Assembly (NCBI RefSeq): GCF_002220365.1
Contig: NZ_MTHB01000246.1
Location: 1-64,000, forward strand
Direction of reading: 5' to 3'
DNA from: Caballeronia sordidicola
GTDB taxonomy: Bacteria > Pseudomonadota > Gammaproteobacteria > Burkholderiales > Burkholderiaceae
Length of the DNA: 64,000 nucleotides
A program made the translations under genes and the position numbers. Positions within the stretch are counted from its first letter, which is position 1; each line of letters starts with the position of its first letter. Positions 27,473-36,503 of the stretch are shown here, piece by piece. Below the pieces are notes generated by a model that saw only the letters and a list, made by a program, of their open reading frames with translations, ran no database searches and was not told where the DNA came from.

Positions 27473-28438
27473 TCAGGCAGGTTCGTTCGCCTCCAGCCCT
27501 CGCAGAATCTCGCGTACCTGTGGCCGCTCATGACTCGCGTGCCGCCCTGTCTCGAACAGTTCCGAGAGCCAGTTCACGAAGGCAACCACACGCGACGGAG
27601 CACGGCGATGACGCAGGTACGCGATCGATATCGCCAGGGGCGCGGGCCTGCAATGCGGCAGAACCTCACGCAGCCGCCCGGAGTCAAGGTAGGGCTGTGC
27701 GAGCGCCAGTGGCGGCTGTATCAGTCCGAGCCCGCGTAGTCCGCAGTCGAGATAGGCATGCTCGTCGCTGACCTGCAGGAAACCTTCAAGCGGCAGGTTG
27801 AGCATGTCGCCCTCAACCTGAAATTCAAAATCCGCCGGACGACCGGTCTGCGGGCACGTGCAATTGACGGCGACGTGGTCAGTGAGCTCGTCGAACCTCT
27901 GCGGCGCGCCATACCGCGCGAGATAAAGCGGGCTCGCACAGGTGACACGCTCGAGCGTGCCGAGCCTGCGCGCGGCGAGGCCCGAATCCGGCAATTGTCC
28001 AATCACGACGCAGCAGTCGATCGCTTCACCGACCAGGTCGACCTGCCGATTGCTCACGCCGAAGGCGAGCTGAATATGCTCGTAGCGCGCGTGGAAATCA
28101 TCTAGCGCAGGCAACAAGATCGCGTTCGCGACCACCGCGGGCATTTCGACGCGCAGCCGGCCCCGTGGCCGGTCATCGGGATGCCGCAGATTTGCCTCGA
28201 TGTCATCGATGTCGGCGAGGATCTGCACGCAACGTTCGTAGTACGCGGTCCCTTCGATAGTCAGATTGAGGCGGCGAGTGGTGCGCGCGAGCAGTTGCAC
28301 ACCAAGCATTGCCTCGAGACTCTGCACGAGCGTCGTCGCGGTCGCGCGCGGAATCCCGAGCGACTGCGCGGCGCGGGTAAAGCTGTTGGCGTCGACAATG
28401 CGAACAAAGGTCTGCATCGCCATGATGCGATCTATCAC
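27473..28438 (-). CDS. LysR-family regulator (CrgA/PtxR group)
   Basis: 321 residues. The N-terminal winged helix reads VRIVDANSFTRAAQSLGIPR, the usual LysR DNA-binding pattern, followed by a periplasmic-binding-like effector domain with RGRLRVEMP at the domain junction. The group commonly controls a divergent oxidoreductase or hydrolase gene, but the plus-strand side here holds only remnants, so the target is unclear. The regulator itself appears intact. Confidence 0.88.
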   Translation of the reverse strand: MIDRIMAMQTFVRIVDANSFTRAAQSLGIPRATATTLVQSLEAMLGVQLLARTTRRLNLTIEGTAYYERCVQILADIDDIEANLRHPDDRPRGRLRVEMPAVVANAILLPALDDFHARYEHIQLAFGVSNRQVDLVGEAIDCCVVIGQLPDSGLAARRLGTLERVTCASPLYLARYGAPQRFDELTDHVAVNCTCPQTGRPADFEFQVEGDMLNLPLEGFLQVSDEHAYLDCGLRGLGLIQPPLALAQPYLDSGRLREVLPHCRPAPLAISIAYLRHRRAPSRVVAFVNWLSELFETGRHASHERPQVREILRGLEANEPA

Positions 28439-28651
28439 GGTTGCTTCTCCTATAGATTTTCATTTCGCCCTTTGGAATAGCTTAATGCCGGGACCCGGAC
28501 GGTGTGAGTGACAAGTGCGTCGGGATTTACTAAGACCATGGGCTTGCTGCCGGGTGCTGGCCGCGTGTACGCTCGAATGTTGCGGGGCCAGCGACAGCGC
28601 CAGGTCTCGCAACCGGCTGCGCACCACGGCTGTCATTCGACATGCCGATGC

Positions 28652-28821
28652 TCATCGCCTCAACCGACAATGAACTGCATCGTAGCCCAGGCCTTCGCGT
28701 GTTCCCACGCAGTGGATGCCCTCGGGCGCCCAGAGCGCAAGATCGTTTCTCTACATCTTTGTGGGTCGGTCTCGTTCCAGACCGCGACATAACGCTCAAC
28801 CAACTCTTCAGCTTCGTTCAT
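28652..28821 (-). pseudogene. SnoaL/NTF2-like protein, frameshifted remnant
   Basis: An ATG at 28821 opens MNEAEELVERYVAVWNETDP, the typical first helix of SnoaL-like proteins. After QRCRETI homology jumps frame to ALWAPEGIHCVGTREGLGYD, which is the conserved WAPE..H...G..GY segment. The second frame stops at 28652. The protein normally has about 130 residues, so both a frameshift and a 3' truncation have inactivated it. Confidence 0.6.
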
Positions 28822-29317
28822 GACAAGCTCTTATTGATAGTGGCTCTGCGCCGGGACCGGCAGCACCATGAACTCGACTGTGCACTCAAGACGTACCGCG
28901 GTCGATGACCTCCGAGGTAATGAAGTGTTAGCGCCGTCATCACTGTTCGGGCTGCGCCTAGGGGGCTACGTTCTGTAATCCGTAACGCCCGCCCTGAAAC
29001 ACGCCGGATCTCATGATCCCGTGCCCTGTTCTGTGTGACTATCCGGCAATCGCGTCATGAAGTCTCCGTAAGTCCAACCGCGCGCGGAGCGTGCACCACG
29101 AGGCCCCTTCGTGGGATGGCGATGCTGGAACCGAAATTGCTGCATTGGGAGGGTGTCGTCTAGCTGCGTCATCGTCCGGGTCGCGACGCACAAATCCTTC
29201 CGTATCCGACGGACCAAGCCAACCTCGGATGCGGTTGCTGTTCGCTTCGGTGGCAAAACCGAAGACCGTTTTGTAATCGGGGACGACGTCGCCGCCACAT
29301 TTTTTCAGGAGCTCGCC
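28822..29317. other. intergenic region upstream of the DUF2945 gene
   Basis: About 500 bases with no supported gene. Frames on both strands (for example 29039-29455 minus) overlap the DUF2945 gene and look like shadows. The promoter of the DUF2945 gene should lie in the last 100 bases, but no convincing -10/-35 pair stood out. Confidence 0.35.
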
Positions 29318-29527
29318 ATGCCTAAGGTATCCAAAGGTGACAAGGTGCAATGGGAAACGTCGCAGGGCCGCACGGAAGGTGAGGTCACGCGTAAGGTGAC
29401 CGGCCCAACAAAGGCCGGCGGCTACGTTGCGAAGGCGTCTCCTCGCAATCCCCAATACGAAGTCAAAAGCTCAAAGAGCGGCAAAACGGCCATTCACAAA
29501 GCCAGTGCGCTGAAAAAAGTCCGCTGA
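29318..29527 (+). CDS. DUF2945 / HVA1-type small basic protein
   Basis: 69 residues from an ATG with AGGAG seven bases upstream. The sequence KGDKVQWETSQGRTEGEVTR, then GYVAKASPRNPQYEVKSSKS and AIHKASALKKV, matches the hypervirulence-associated (HVA1) Tudor-like domain that is widespread as a small cytoplasmic protein in proteobacteria. The biochemical role is not settled. It is a stand-alone gene among remnants and looks intact. Confidence 0.85.
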   Translation: MPKVSKGDKVQWETSQGRTEGEVTRKVTGPTKAGGYVAKASPRNPQYEVKSSKSGKTAIHKASALKKVR

Positions 29528-29629
29528 CAAACGACAGCATGCCTCGTGGCGCTGTTGAAGCAGCGTTGAGACAACTGAGCTCCGGCTCGCCGGCGCGGTC
29601 TTCTCGCACTAGGTGGAGTACTCATGAGT

Positions 29630-29860
29630 TCAGGTTGTCCACCTGGGCGGGAGACGCATTCCCCGACGAACTGACACGCATCGCCACTCGTAGACCACAA
29701 TAAGGTTGTCGCCGATTTCGAAACGGAAGCCTAGAGACAATGCTAGCCGCTGAACCTCGCACGCTCCCTCCAGGTAGTACATGTCATCCCAAGCGCTCGC
29801 AATGCTGTTGCCCAAAATCATGACGCCATGATCTTTGTCCCGCCGCCATCTCACCCACAT
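29630..29860 (-). pseudogene. class II aldolase/adducin C-terminal remnant
   Basis: The minus-strand frame contains MILGNSIASAWDDMYYLEGA followed by CEVQRLALSLG, which is the conserved helix near the end of class II aldolases (xNMYYLExACxxQ). The metal-binding histidines that precede it are missing, and the last 30 residues are unrelated to the family. It abuts an AraC fragment on the opposite strand, so the junction lies near 29835-29860. Confidence 0.55.
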
Positions 29861-30056
29861 TTTTCGTGAGTCGACGGGCGAAAGTATCGGCGACTACCAA
29901 ACGCGGCAGCGTGTGGCGCGTGCAGCAAAACTTCTAAGCGGCTCAGGCACCACGGTGCTGGCTGCATCGATGGCGGTAGGTGTCAAAATCCCCTCCTATC
30001 TGGCCCGGCTTTTTATCAAGCATGGCCAGCCGCTTCCGAAAAGGTTCAAGCCTTAG
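29835..30056 (+). pseudogene. AraC-family regulator, C-terminal HTH remnant
   Basis: The frame begins at the junction with SRRHLTHIFRESTGESIGDY, then RVARAAKLLSGSGTTVLAAS and SYLARLFIKHGQPL. This is the double helix-turn-helix of AraC regulators, but the start lies inside the first HTH and the last helix departs from consensus after KH, suggesting a further frameshift. The effector domain is absent. Confidence 0.6.
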
Positions 30057-30812
30057 CGCCCAGCCCGTATTACGCCAGGTGCACCAGCGCTGCAAATCCC
30101 TTTAATGCGTGGTCCCACGGGAGCATTGGCCAAACGACCATTCATGCTTTTCTCCGGGTCACCTAGCTTAGGCATTCGCTTCGTCTCCACCCTACGCATT
30201 GTCCAGGTGCAATTCACAACGGCAGGATGCTTACGCATTAACGGGTGAAACATATAAAAACGCAGATCTTGAACGTCGCGTTTGTGTGACCGCCACGCGC
30301 TCGGTGAGCGATGCAGACAATCAGCACTTGCCGACTGCTTGCGCTCCATGTCGGTTTTCAGCGTAACGCGGGCACGCGATGCGGATTGACGGGATCGTAA
30401 ATGATCTTAGCGCGTTATGAAACAAATCATCATATTTATCGAAAATTATAATGCTGCCTGTCCCGCAATCTTAGCGTCAGGACGCGGCTGTCGAAGGCAG
30501 GCTCTTGCCCATTCATATAGTGGTCCGTCGCGGGGTTGCGACGTCGCTAAGCTTGGAAAGAATAGTTCGCTGGCAGTGGCCCGCGATGCTATAGCGCATC
30601 TGCTTAATGCGGTTTCCTCATTACACGCATTTTATTGAGTTGCCGACTACGCCGGTGAGCGGCTCGCTAAGACGAAATCGCTCTACCCGTACGCTCTATT
30701 CGGAAATACTTTCGAAGTGCATGCGCTCTAATATGAACTCGATAGAAGGGCCAAGCGTACCTCGCAACATCTGTCGAGTCAGCGCAGAAAAAAGTCGCCG
30801 GGAAATGACTAG
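30057..30812. other. long intergenic region without recognised genes
   Basis: About 750 bases, noticeably AT-richer than the surroundings (for example 30417-30450). Short frames on both strands show no family features. It lies between the AraC remnant and the terminator of the sugar-acid cluster, and probably includes decayed sequence. Confidence 0.4.
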
Positions 30813-30837
30813 ACGGAGGCACCGCTCGTGCCTCCGT
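30813..30837 (-). terminator. strong stem-loop downstream of the MFS gene
   Basis: ACGGAGGCAC pairs perfectly with GTGCCTCCGT around a five-base loop. It lies 31 bases beyond the stop of the permease gene. A T-run occurs only some distance after the stem, so termination may not be fully intrinsic. Confidence 0.6.
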
Positions 30838-30867
30838 AATGGTCCATATGGCTCCTTAGACCGGGCA

Positions 30868-32178
30868 CTATCGGTTAACCACCTTCGCCGAGATCAGGAT
30901 GACAACGGCCATGCCGGCCACTGCAATCATTGCGGCGACCAGGAACAATCCTGAGCTAAGCGAGTGGGTCTGGTTCTTGAGCCATCCAATGACCGAAGGA
31001 CTGACGAACCCCGCCAGGTTGCCGGTGCAATTGATCAAGGCGATGCCGGCTGCCGCACCTGCGCCGCCAAGAAAGCCGGTTGGCAAGGCCCAGAACATGG
31101 GCAACGCGGTGATGACACCGACGGCCGCGAGCGTCATGCCGGTCATGGCCGGATAAAGGTGCGAGCCGCTTAGCGCGCAAACGCTGAAACCAACAGAGGC
31201 AATGAGCGCTGGAACGGCGAGATGCCACCGGCGCTCGCGGGTACGGTCCGCGTGACGTGCTGTCAGCAGCATGGAGAGCAACGCTGCAGTATAGGGAATC
31301 ATCGACAACATCCCGATCGTCAGCGGATCTTCAATGCCCGCCAGTCGAATCAATGTGGGTTGCCAGAAGCCGATTGCATAGGAACCCATGACAATGCCAA
31401 ACAGGATAAAGCACAGCAGCCAGACCCTTGCCGACACAAGCACGCTGCGTATTGATCCGTGAGTGTGTGCGCGGTTCTCTCGTTCTATCTCGGCGCTAAT
31501 CAGGGCTTTTTGATCCGCGCGCAACCAGCGCGCGTCGCCGACCTTATCGTCCAGGACCATGTAGACGACGATACCCATGACGATCGCCGGAAACGCTTCG
31601 ATAATAAACAGCCACTGCCACCCCGACAGCCCGAGCGAGCCGGCAAGTAACTTCATGACCAGCCCTGAGAGTGGGCCGCCGATGATGCCCGAGATCGGAT
31701 TCCCCGCCATGAACCAGGCCGTCACCCGGCCTCGGCGATGCGATGGAAACCAGTAGGTCAGGTAAAGAATCACTCCGGGAAAAAAACCGGCCTCCGCAAT
31801 GCCGAGCAGAAAACGGATCACGTAAAAAGCCGCGGGTGTGGTGACCCAAGCTGTGGCCATGGATAGAACCGCCCAGGTGATCATGATGCGGGCAATCCAG
31901 CGGCGTGCGCCGAACCGATGAAGCAGCAGGTTGCTGGGCACTTCGAACAAGAAATAGCCGAGGAAGAAGAACCCGGCGCCGAGACCATAGATGGTGTCGC
32001 TAAAGCCAAGATCGGCAAGCATCTGCAGTTTGGCGAAGCCGACGTTCACGCGATCCATGTACGCCACGATGTAGCAGACGAATAACAAAGGAACGATTCG
32101 CCACGCCACGCGCTTATAGGTTGCTTCCACGCTATCGTCGGCAAATGCGCCAGTTACGCTCGGACTTTCACTCAACAT
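30868..32178 (-). CDS. MFS permease, anion:cation symporter type
   Basis: 436 residues from ATG 32178, which has GGGAG seven bases upstream; the frame extends a little further to 32205. Twelve helices are expected. Signatures of the ACS subfamily are YMDRVNVGFAKLQM in helix 1, GLGAGFFFLGYFLFEVPSN and RFLLGIAEAGFFPGVILYLT. These permeases import organic or sugar acids (phthalate, tartrate, glucarate, galactonate). It follows the DapA-family gene by 76 bases and ends at a stem-loop, so the two form an operon, presumably for uptake and breakdown of the same acid. Confidence 0.9.
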   Translation of the reverse strand: MLSESPSVTGAFADDSVEATYKRVAWRIVPLLFVCYIVAYMDRVNVGFAKLQMLADLGFSDTIYGLGAGFFFLGYFLFEVPSNLLLHRFGARRWIARIMITWAVLSMATAWVTTPAAFYVIRFLLGIAEAGFFPGVILYLTYWFPSHRRGRVTAWFMAGNPISGIIGGPLSGLVMKLLAGSLGLSGWQWLFIIEAFPAIVMGIVVYMVLDDKVGDARWLRADQKALISAEIERENRAHTHGSIRSVLVSARVWLLCFILFGIVMGSYAIGFWQPTLIRLAGIEDPLTIGMLSMIPYTAALLSMLLTARHADRTRERRWHLAVPALIASVGFSVCALSGSHLYPAMTGMTLAAVGVITALPMFWALPTGFLGGAGAAAGIALINCTGNLAGFVSPSVIGWLKNQTHSLSSGLFLVAAMIAVAGMAVVILISAKVVNR

Positions 32179-32254
32179 TGCATGTCTCCCTCTGAAATTC
32201 GGCAAAGGTATCGGCCTGCGCTACACGCAGGCGGCCTTCACTCGTTATATGGTT

Positions 32255-33184
32255 TCACGAACGCTGTTCGTGAGGACTGGCGCAACCCGCGGCTGTTAAT
32301 TCGGATAGCAGAGCATCTTGCTGGCCGGCGTCTAATTCGATAAGCGGAGCGCGCACCTGTGCCCAGGTCGCGTCGCCCAGTCGATCGGCGATCGCGGTCT
32401 TCATGGCGGCGATCATCGGGAATTTTGAGAACGCCGCGCGCAGGTGATTGGCGGCTGCCTGTTCGGCGGGCGCAGCGGGAGTATTCCATTCGTTGCAAAG
32501 ACGCGCGATGGCCGCTCCGTTAACATTCGCGGTCGCGGAAATAACGCCGGCAGCGCCCGCTGCCATGACATCGACTAGATGCGTTTCGTTGCCAGCAAAG
32601 ACATCGAAATTATGGCCACGAAACTCGCTGATCAGGTCAAGCGTATGGATGGGGTCGCCGGAACTGTCCTTGATTCCCGCAATTGCGCCCGGATAAGCGT
32701 TTAGCAGGCGGGCGATCAATGACACGCTGAACGGTACCTGGCTCACGGCGGGAATGTGATAGAGGTAGATCCGCAGACGTGTGTCGCCAATTGACTCGAT
32801 CACTTGCGCGACCGAGCGGAACAATCCTTCGTCGCTGACGCCCTTAAAGAAATACGGCGGTAACGTCAACACGTTGTAGCAGCCACTGTCCAGCGCCGCT
32901 CGCGTCAGCTCCACCGTCTCCGCCAGGGCGCAGGAGCCAACGCCTACCATCATTCTGCGAGGCGGCCCTGATGCTTCCCGCAGTGCATCAAGCAGCATTC
33001 GCTTCTCGTGCACGGTCATGGAAGCCGCTTCGGAATTGGTGCCGAACAGGACAATACCGACGTCCTGCTCAAGCAGGCGCTCACAATGTTCAATGAATCG
33101 GCGGGTACACGGGGACCCGTCGGGCTTGAACGGTGTCAACGCTGGCGCAAGCGTGCCGGCCAGTCGATCCTCGATGGTCGTCAT
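32255..33184 (-). CDS. DapA-family aldolase/dehydratase (sugar-acid catabolic type)
   Basis: 309 residues. The TIM-barrel family residues are present: Schiff-base Lys172 in GIKDSSGD, Tyr142 in YLYHIPA, and FGTNSEAASMT in place of the lysine-pathway GTTGE loop. That loop, and the neighbouring permease and enolase-superfamily gene, point to a catabolic member such as a 2-keto-3-deoxy sugar-acid aldolase or 5-keto-4-deoxy-glucarate dehydratase rather than dihydrodipicolinate synthase. The exact substrate is not readable. Confidence 0.85.
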   Translation of the reverse strand: MTTIEDRLAGTLAPALTPFKPDGSPCTRRFIEHCERLLEQDVGIVLFGTNSEAASMTVHEKRMLLDALREASGPPRRMMVGVGSCALAETVELTRAALDSGCYNVLTLPPYFFKGVSDEGLFRSVAQVIESIGDTRLRIYLYHIPAVSQVPFSVSLIARLLNAYPGAIAGIKDSSGDPIHTLDLISEFRGHNFDVFAGNETHLVDVMAAGAAGVISATANVNGAAIARLCNEWNTPAAPAEQAAANHLRAAFSKFPMIAAMKTAIADRLGDATWAQVRAPLIELDAGQQDALLSELTAAGCASPHEQRS

Positions 33185-33306
33185 AACAGGGGAGTCTCCT
33201 TTAGGCCCTTTCGATCAAGGGCGTAGTCGTGTAACGCGGCACTAGTATTACGCCGCTCTCCCCGCGGAACTACTTGGCTTTCCTTGCTTGAGTCGATAAA
33301 AATTCT

Positions 33307-34185
33307 TTACGGTTTGCCATCCCAGTCCTGAGCGAGTTGAAGGAAACTTTCGACCAGGCGAATACGCGCCGACGCGCGCGACCACACCATGCCTACCACC
33401 CGCTTCGCGCGCGAGCCGCGCAGCGGCCAACGGGCCAGCGGGACGTTGTATCCGGGTGCGCTCAGCCAATGCGGGACCAGTGACACACCGAGCCCCCGGC
33501 TGACCAGCGCCGCGAGCGCGTCAAGGCCGTCAAGTTCGCACCGCTGGTGCGTCTTGATGCCCTGCTGCCGCAAGTAATCGTCGGCAATCCGGCCGCCCAC
33601 GGTCGTGCGGTCATAGCGGAGAAATGGCTCGGTTTCGAGCGTGACACGTACGTCGGAGACCTGCATGGACTCGGGAGTAAGCAGCACGAGTGGCTCCTCG
33701 CGCATCGTATGCCAGCCGCAGCTCTTGGGCAGGTCGAATAGCGGCCGGATGATCAGCGCAGCGTCGAGTTCGCCATCAAGCACTTTGCTGTACAGCGCGA
33801 CTGAATTGCCTGGCTCCAGATAGATGTCGACCTGCGGGTGCTCGCCAAGCAGCGTTGAAACGAGTCGCGGGATCAGCGCGGTCATCAACGTGGGCGTGGC
33901 GCCAAGCCGAAGCTCACCAGAGAGGCTGGCGTCGTCCACCACATCTGCCCGGAGGTCGCGGATGTCCCTCAGCACCTTGCGGCCACGCTCGAGAATGCGT
34001 GCGCCCGCGGGCGTTGCAGAAACCGTCCTGCCCGAGCGCTGGATCAACCGCATACCGAGTTCCTCTTCGAGCAGCTTGACACGCTGTCCAACCGCCGCCG
34101 GCGTCAGATCGAGACGACGAGCCGCTTCAGCTATCGAACCGAGTTCAGCGACATAAACGAAGCTTTGCAAATAACGGGAGTCCAT
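33307..34185 (-). CDS. LysR-family regulator of the sugar-acid cluster
   Basis: About 292 residues from ATG 34185 (MDSRYLQSFVYVAELGSIAE), the usual LysR beginning; the upstream extension lacks homology. The helix-turn-helix AARRLDLTPAAVGQRVKLLE is intact and the effector domain is complete. The gene is divergent from the enolase-superfamily gene and upstream of the aldolase and permease genes, so it probably controls both. An inverted repeat sits directly before its start codon. Confidence 0.88.
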   Translation of the reverse strand: MDSRYLQSFVYVAELGSIAEAARRLDLTPAAVGQRVKLLEEELGMRLIQRSGRTVSATPAGARILERGRKVLRDIRDLRADVVDDASLSGELRLGATPTLMTALIPRLVSTLLGEHPQVDIYLEPGNSVALYSKVLDGELDAALIIRPLFDLPKSCGWHTMREEPLVLLTPESMQVSDVRVTLETEPFLRYDRTTVGGRIADDYLRQQGIKTHQRCELDGLDALAALVSRGLGVSLVPHWLSAPGYNVPLARWPLRGSRAKRVVGMVWSRASARIRLVESFLQLAQDWDGKP

Positions 34186-34202
34186 CGATAGAAATTTTAT
34201 CG
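34186..34202. promoter_or_regulatory. inverted repeat at the LysR start
   Basis: CGATA-GAAATTT-TATCG: five-base perfect arms, seven-base centre, immediately upstream of the LysR start codon and in the divergent promoter region. It is a candidate autoregulatory site. It does not have the strict T-N11-A spacing. Confidence 0.35.
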
Positions 34203-34305
34203 TTTGAATAAACCGCAAATTACTGGCTCTGTCGAATGGAGTCAATGAGAATGCGACTGAACCGGGCGTCACCGGTCTGATTAACTGAAAACAGGAGACA
34301 GAATC

Positions 34306-35430
34306 TTGCCTACGATCGAATCCATATCCGTGTGCGCAGCTGTGGTCCCGCTCGACCGTGTCACTTCATTCGCGACTCGCACCGTATCCGCGCGGCACTA
34401 TGGCCTGGTTAAAGTACGTTCAAGCGACGGCGTCGAGGGAATCGGCTTTTGTTACGTCGGAAGCGCGGGCGGTGCATTGTTGACGGCGGCGGTCGAGCAG
34501 TTGCTCGCGCCAGTTCTGATCGGTAAGGATTCCTATTCGACAGAAGGACTGTGGCAAGCGATGTATCAGGAATCTTTACTGCAGGGACGCGCGGGTACCG
34601 TCATGCGTGCGATCAGTATCCTGGACACCGCGCTGTGGGATCTCAATGCCCGCACGCACGGAGTCCCTCTGCATAAGTATCTGGGGGCGAGCCAGCTCGA
34701 TCAGGTCCCGGCGTACGCGAGCGGCGGATATTACCTCGACGGCAAAACGCCGCCAATGCTGGGCGAGGAGATGGCCAGCTACGTAGACATGGGATTCAAG
34801 GCGGTAAAGATGAAATCGGGCCGCTTGTCGCCGCGCGAGGAAGAGGCACGCGTGCGTGCCGCGCGGGAGGCCATTGGTCCGGACATTGAATTGATGCTCG
34901 ATATCAACAACGGCTGGAGCGACGCAACCGAAGCCATGCGCTACGTCCGGCTGATGGAACAATACGATCCCTATTTCATAGAAGAGCCGTTTTCCCCTGA
35001 CGATGTCGCCAATCATGCGCGACTGGCGAAGCTGACGCGGGTGCCTATTGCTACTGGAGAGATCGGCTACGGACGCTGGTACCACAAGGAGGTCCTGGAT
35101 CAAGGCGCTGCCGCCATCCTCCAAACCGACGCGCTTGTCTGCGGCGGCATCACCGAGTGGCGGCGCATTGCCGCGACCGCCTCGAGTTACGGCGTGACAA
35201 TGTGCCCGCACTGGTTCCACGACGTCCACGCACCGCTGGTCGCCGCCACGCCGAACGCGCGCTATGTCGAATTTTTCCGGGACGATCAGGTACTCAATTT
35301 CAGGCGTCTTATCGACCGGCAACTGGAGCACCGCAATGGTCACGTGCTATTGCATCAGACGCCCGGACTGGGATTCAACTTCGACGAGAAAATGATCAAG
35401 CGTTATGGAAACTGGCTGGAGGTGCGCTAG
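34306..35430 (+). CDS. enolase-superfamily dehydratase (mandelate racemase/muconate lactonizing type)
   Basis: 374 residues from a TTG start preceded by AGGAG at eight bases. The capping domain is followed by the barrel with KMK (Lys168, Lys170 in AVKMKSG), metal ligands Asp199 (LMLDINNGW), Glu226 (FIEEPF) and Glu252 (ATGEIGYG), and CPHWFHDVHAPL with a catalytic-type His. This layout suggests a sugar-acid dehydratase of the mandelate racemase subgroup. With the DapA-family aldolase and the ACS permease it forms a plausible uptake, dehydration and cleavage route. The specific acid is unknown. Confidence 0.88.
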   Translation: MPTIESISVCAAVVPLDRVTSFATRTVSARHYGLVKVRSSDGVEGIGFCYVGSAGGALLTAAVEQLLAPVLIGKDSYSTEGLWQAMYQESLLQGRAGTVMRAISILDTALWDLNARTHGVPLHKYLGASQLDQVPAYASGGYYLDGKTPPMLGEEMASYVDMGFKAVKMKSGRLSPREEEARVRAAREAIGPDIELMLDINNGWSDATEAMRYVRLMEQYDPYFIEEPFSPDDVANHARLAKLTRVPIATGEIGYGRWYHKEVLDQGAAAILQTDALVCGGITEWRRIAATASSYGVTMCPHWFHDVHAPLVAATPNARYVEFFRDDQVLNFRRLIDRQLEHRNGHVLLHQTPGLGFNFDEKMIKRYGNWLEVR

Positions 35431-35468
35431 AGAAGCGTCCCTCGCTCCATCCGCTGATTCAGTCGGAA

Positions 35469-36263
35469 TCAATCGCGCGTTTTGCCGACCTGAGCCGGCC
35501 ACACGATCTCGAGTTCCAACGCAATCGAACGCGCCAGTCCTTCGAGGTCCGGGAAAAGGGATGCGTTCGTGATGTTCATCCTGTACAACGAACGCATGGC
35601 TTCGTCCCGTAAATTCGACGGTAACACGATCTTGCGCAGCAATTCGTCGCTGCACGTGTATTGATCGAGGATCATGTCGAGCGGCTGATGCAGCAAGCCC
35701 GGCAACACGAACGTGCCGGCTTGCGCGATCAGCCGCTGATCCATTTCGGCGGGTTCCCCAAACCACATCACCGGGTTTTCGTCGCTCAGATAAAACTTTT
35801 CGAAATTTCCGGGCAAGCGTGGGTCGATCATCTCGCGTATAAGATGCGGCGCCGAAACAGGGACTGCGCGATCCGTCCACAGCGCCGGGGTGTTCACCGC
35901 GAAAACGGCTGCGTCAGTCACAGCACGCTCAAGCGCAAAGAACGCGGCAACAAATGGCGACTTGGTGAAATCCAGCAGTCTGGTCGGCGCACCGTGATGC
36001 TGCATCAGACCGAGGCAACGCAGGTCGTCGGACAGCGCGCGGACATCGGAAAGATAGTTATGGGCCTTTCGCCTGAAGATGCGAATGGCGCGCTGCTCCT
36101 GAATCCGCCACGCCGAGCGCTCAGGTACGAACGCGGACAGGTAGCGCGATAACGAACTTTGCAACGGCCATCGCGCGTCTTGCTGCCCGCGAAATGCCCA
36201 GCCGTCGAGTTCTATGATGAGACGCATGAACTCCTGCCAGTTCGACACAATAATGGTTTGCAT
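35469..36263 (-). CDS. FRG-domain protein
   Basis: 264 residues from ATG 36263 (a GTG two codons earlier is possible). The FRG domain is clear: WAFRGQQDARWPLQSSLSR near residue 25, then LMQHHGAPTRLLDFTKSPFV and AAFFALE. FRG proteins are found across bacteria and phages and have been linked with defence-type and nucleic-acid contexts, but no activity is established. Here it stands alone, convergent with the enolase-superfamily gene. The frame is intact and its codon use resembles its neighbours. Confidence 0.85.
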   Translation of the reverse strand: MQTIIVSNWQEFMRLIIELDGWAFRGQQDARWPLQSSLSRYLSAFVPERSAWRIQEQRAIRIFRRKAHNYLSDVRALSDDLRCLGLMQHHGAPTRLLDFTKSPFVAAFFALERAVTDAAVFAVNTPALWTDRAVPVSAPHLIREMIDPRLPGNFEKFYLSDENPVMWFGEPAEMDQRLIAQAGTFVLPGLLHQPLDMILDQYTCSDELLRKIVLPSNLRDEAMRSLYRMNITNASLFPDLEGLARSIALELEIVWPAQVGKTRD

Positions 36264-36503
36264 TGTCACTTATCCAGAGTAGCACTCGCTGGTTCCCGCC
36301 CGATCGCAAGTCCGGCGCGGCAGAAGCAGCCGACGCGGCATCCTATACGAAGAGATGCGCCGCAGGACTGATGATCCAACTTTTGAGCCCGGCGCGCTGT
36401 CCAGACCGCCAAACGCTCAGATCAGACCCCTGCTCGAAAAGCTTTACCGCGATGTCATATCATGATCACTTCGTGACCATCAATACCCCACAGGCGGATC
36501 GAC

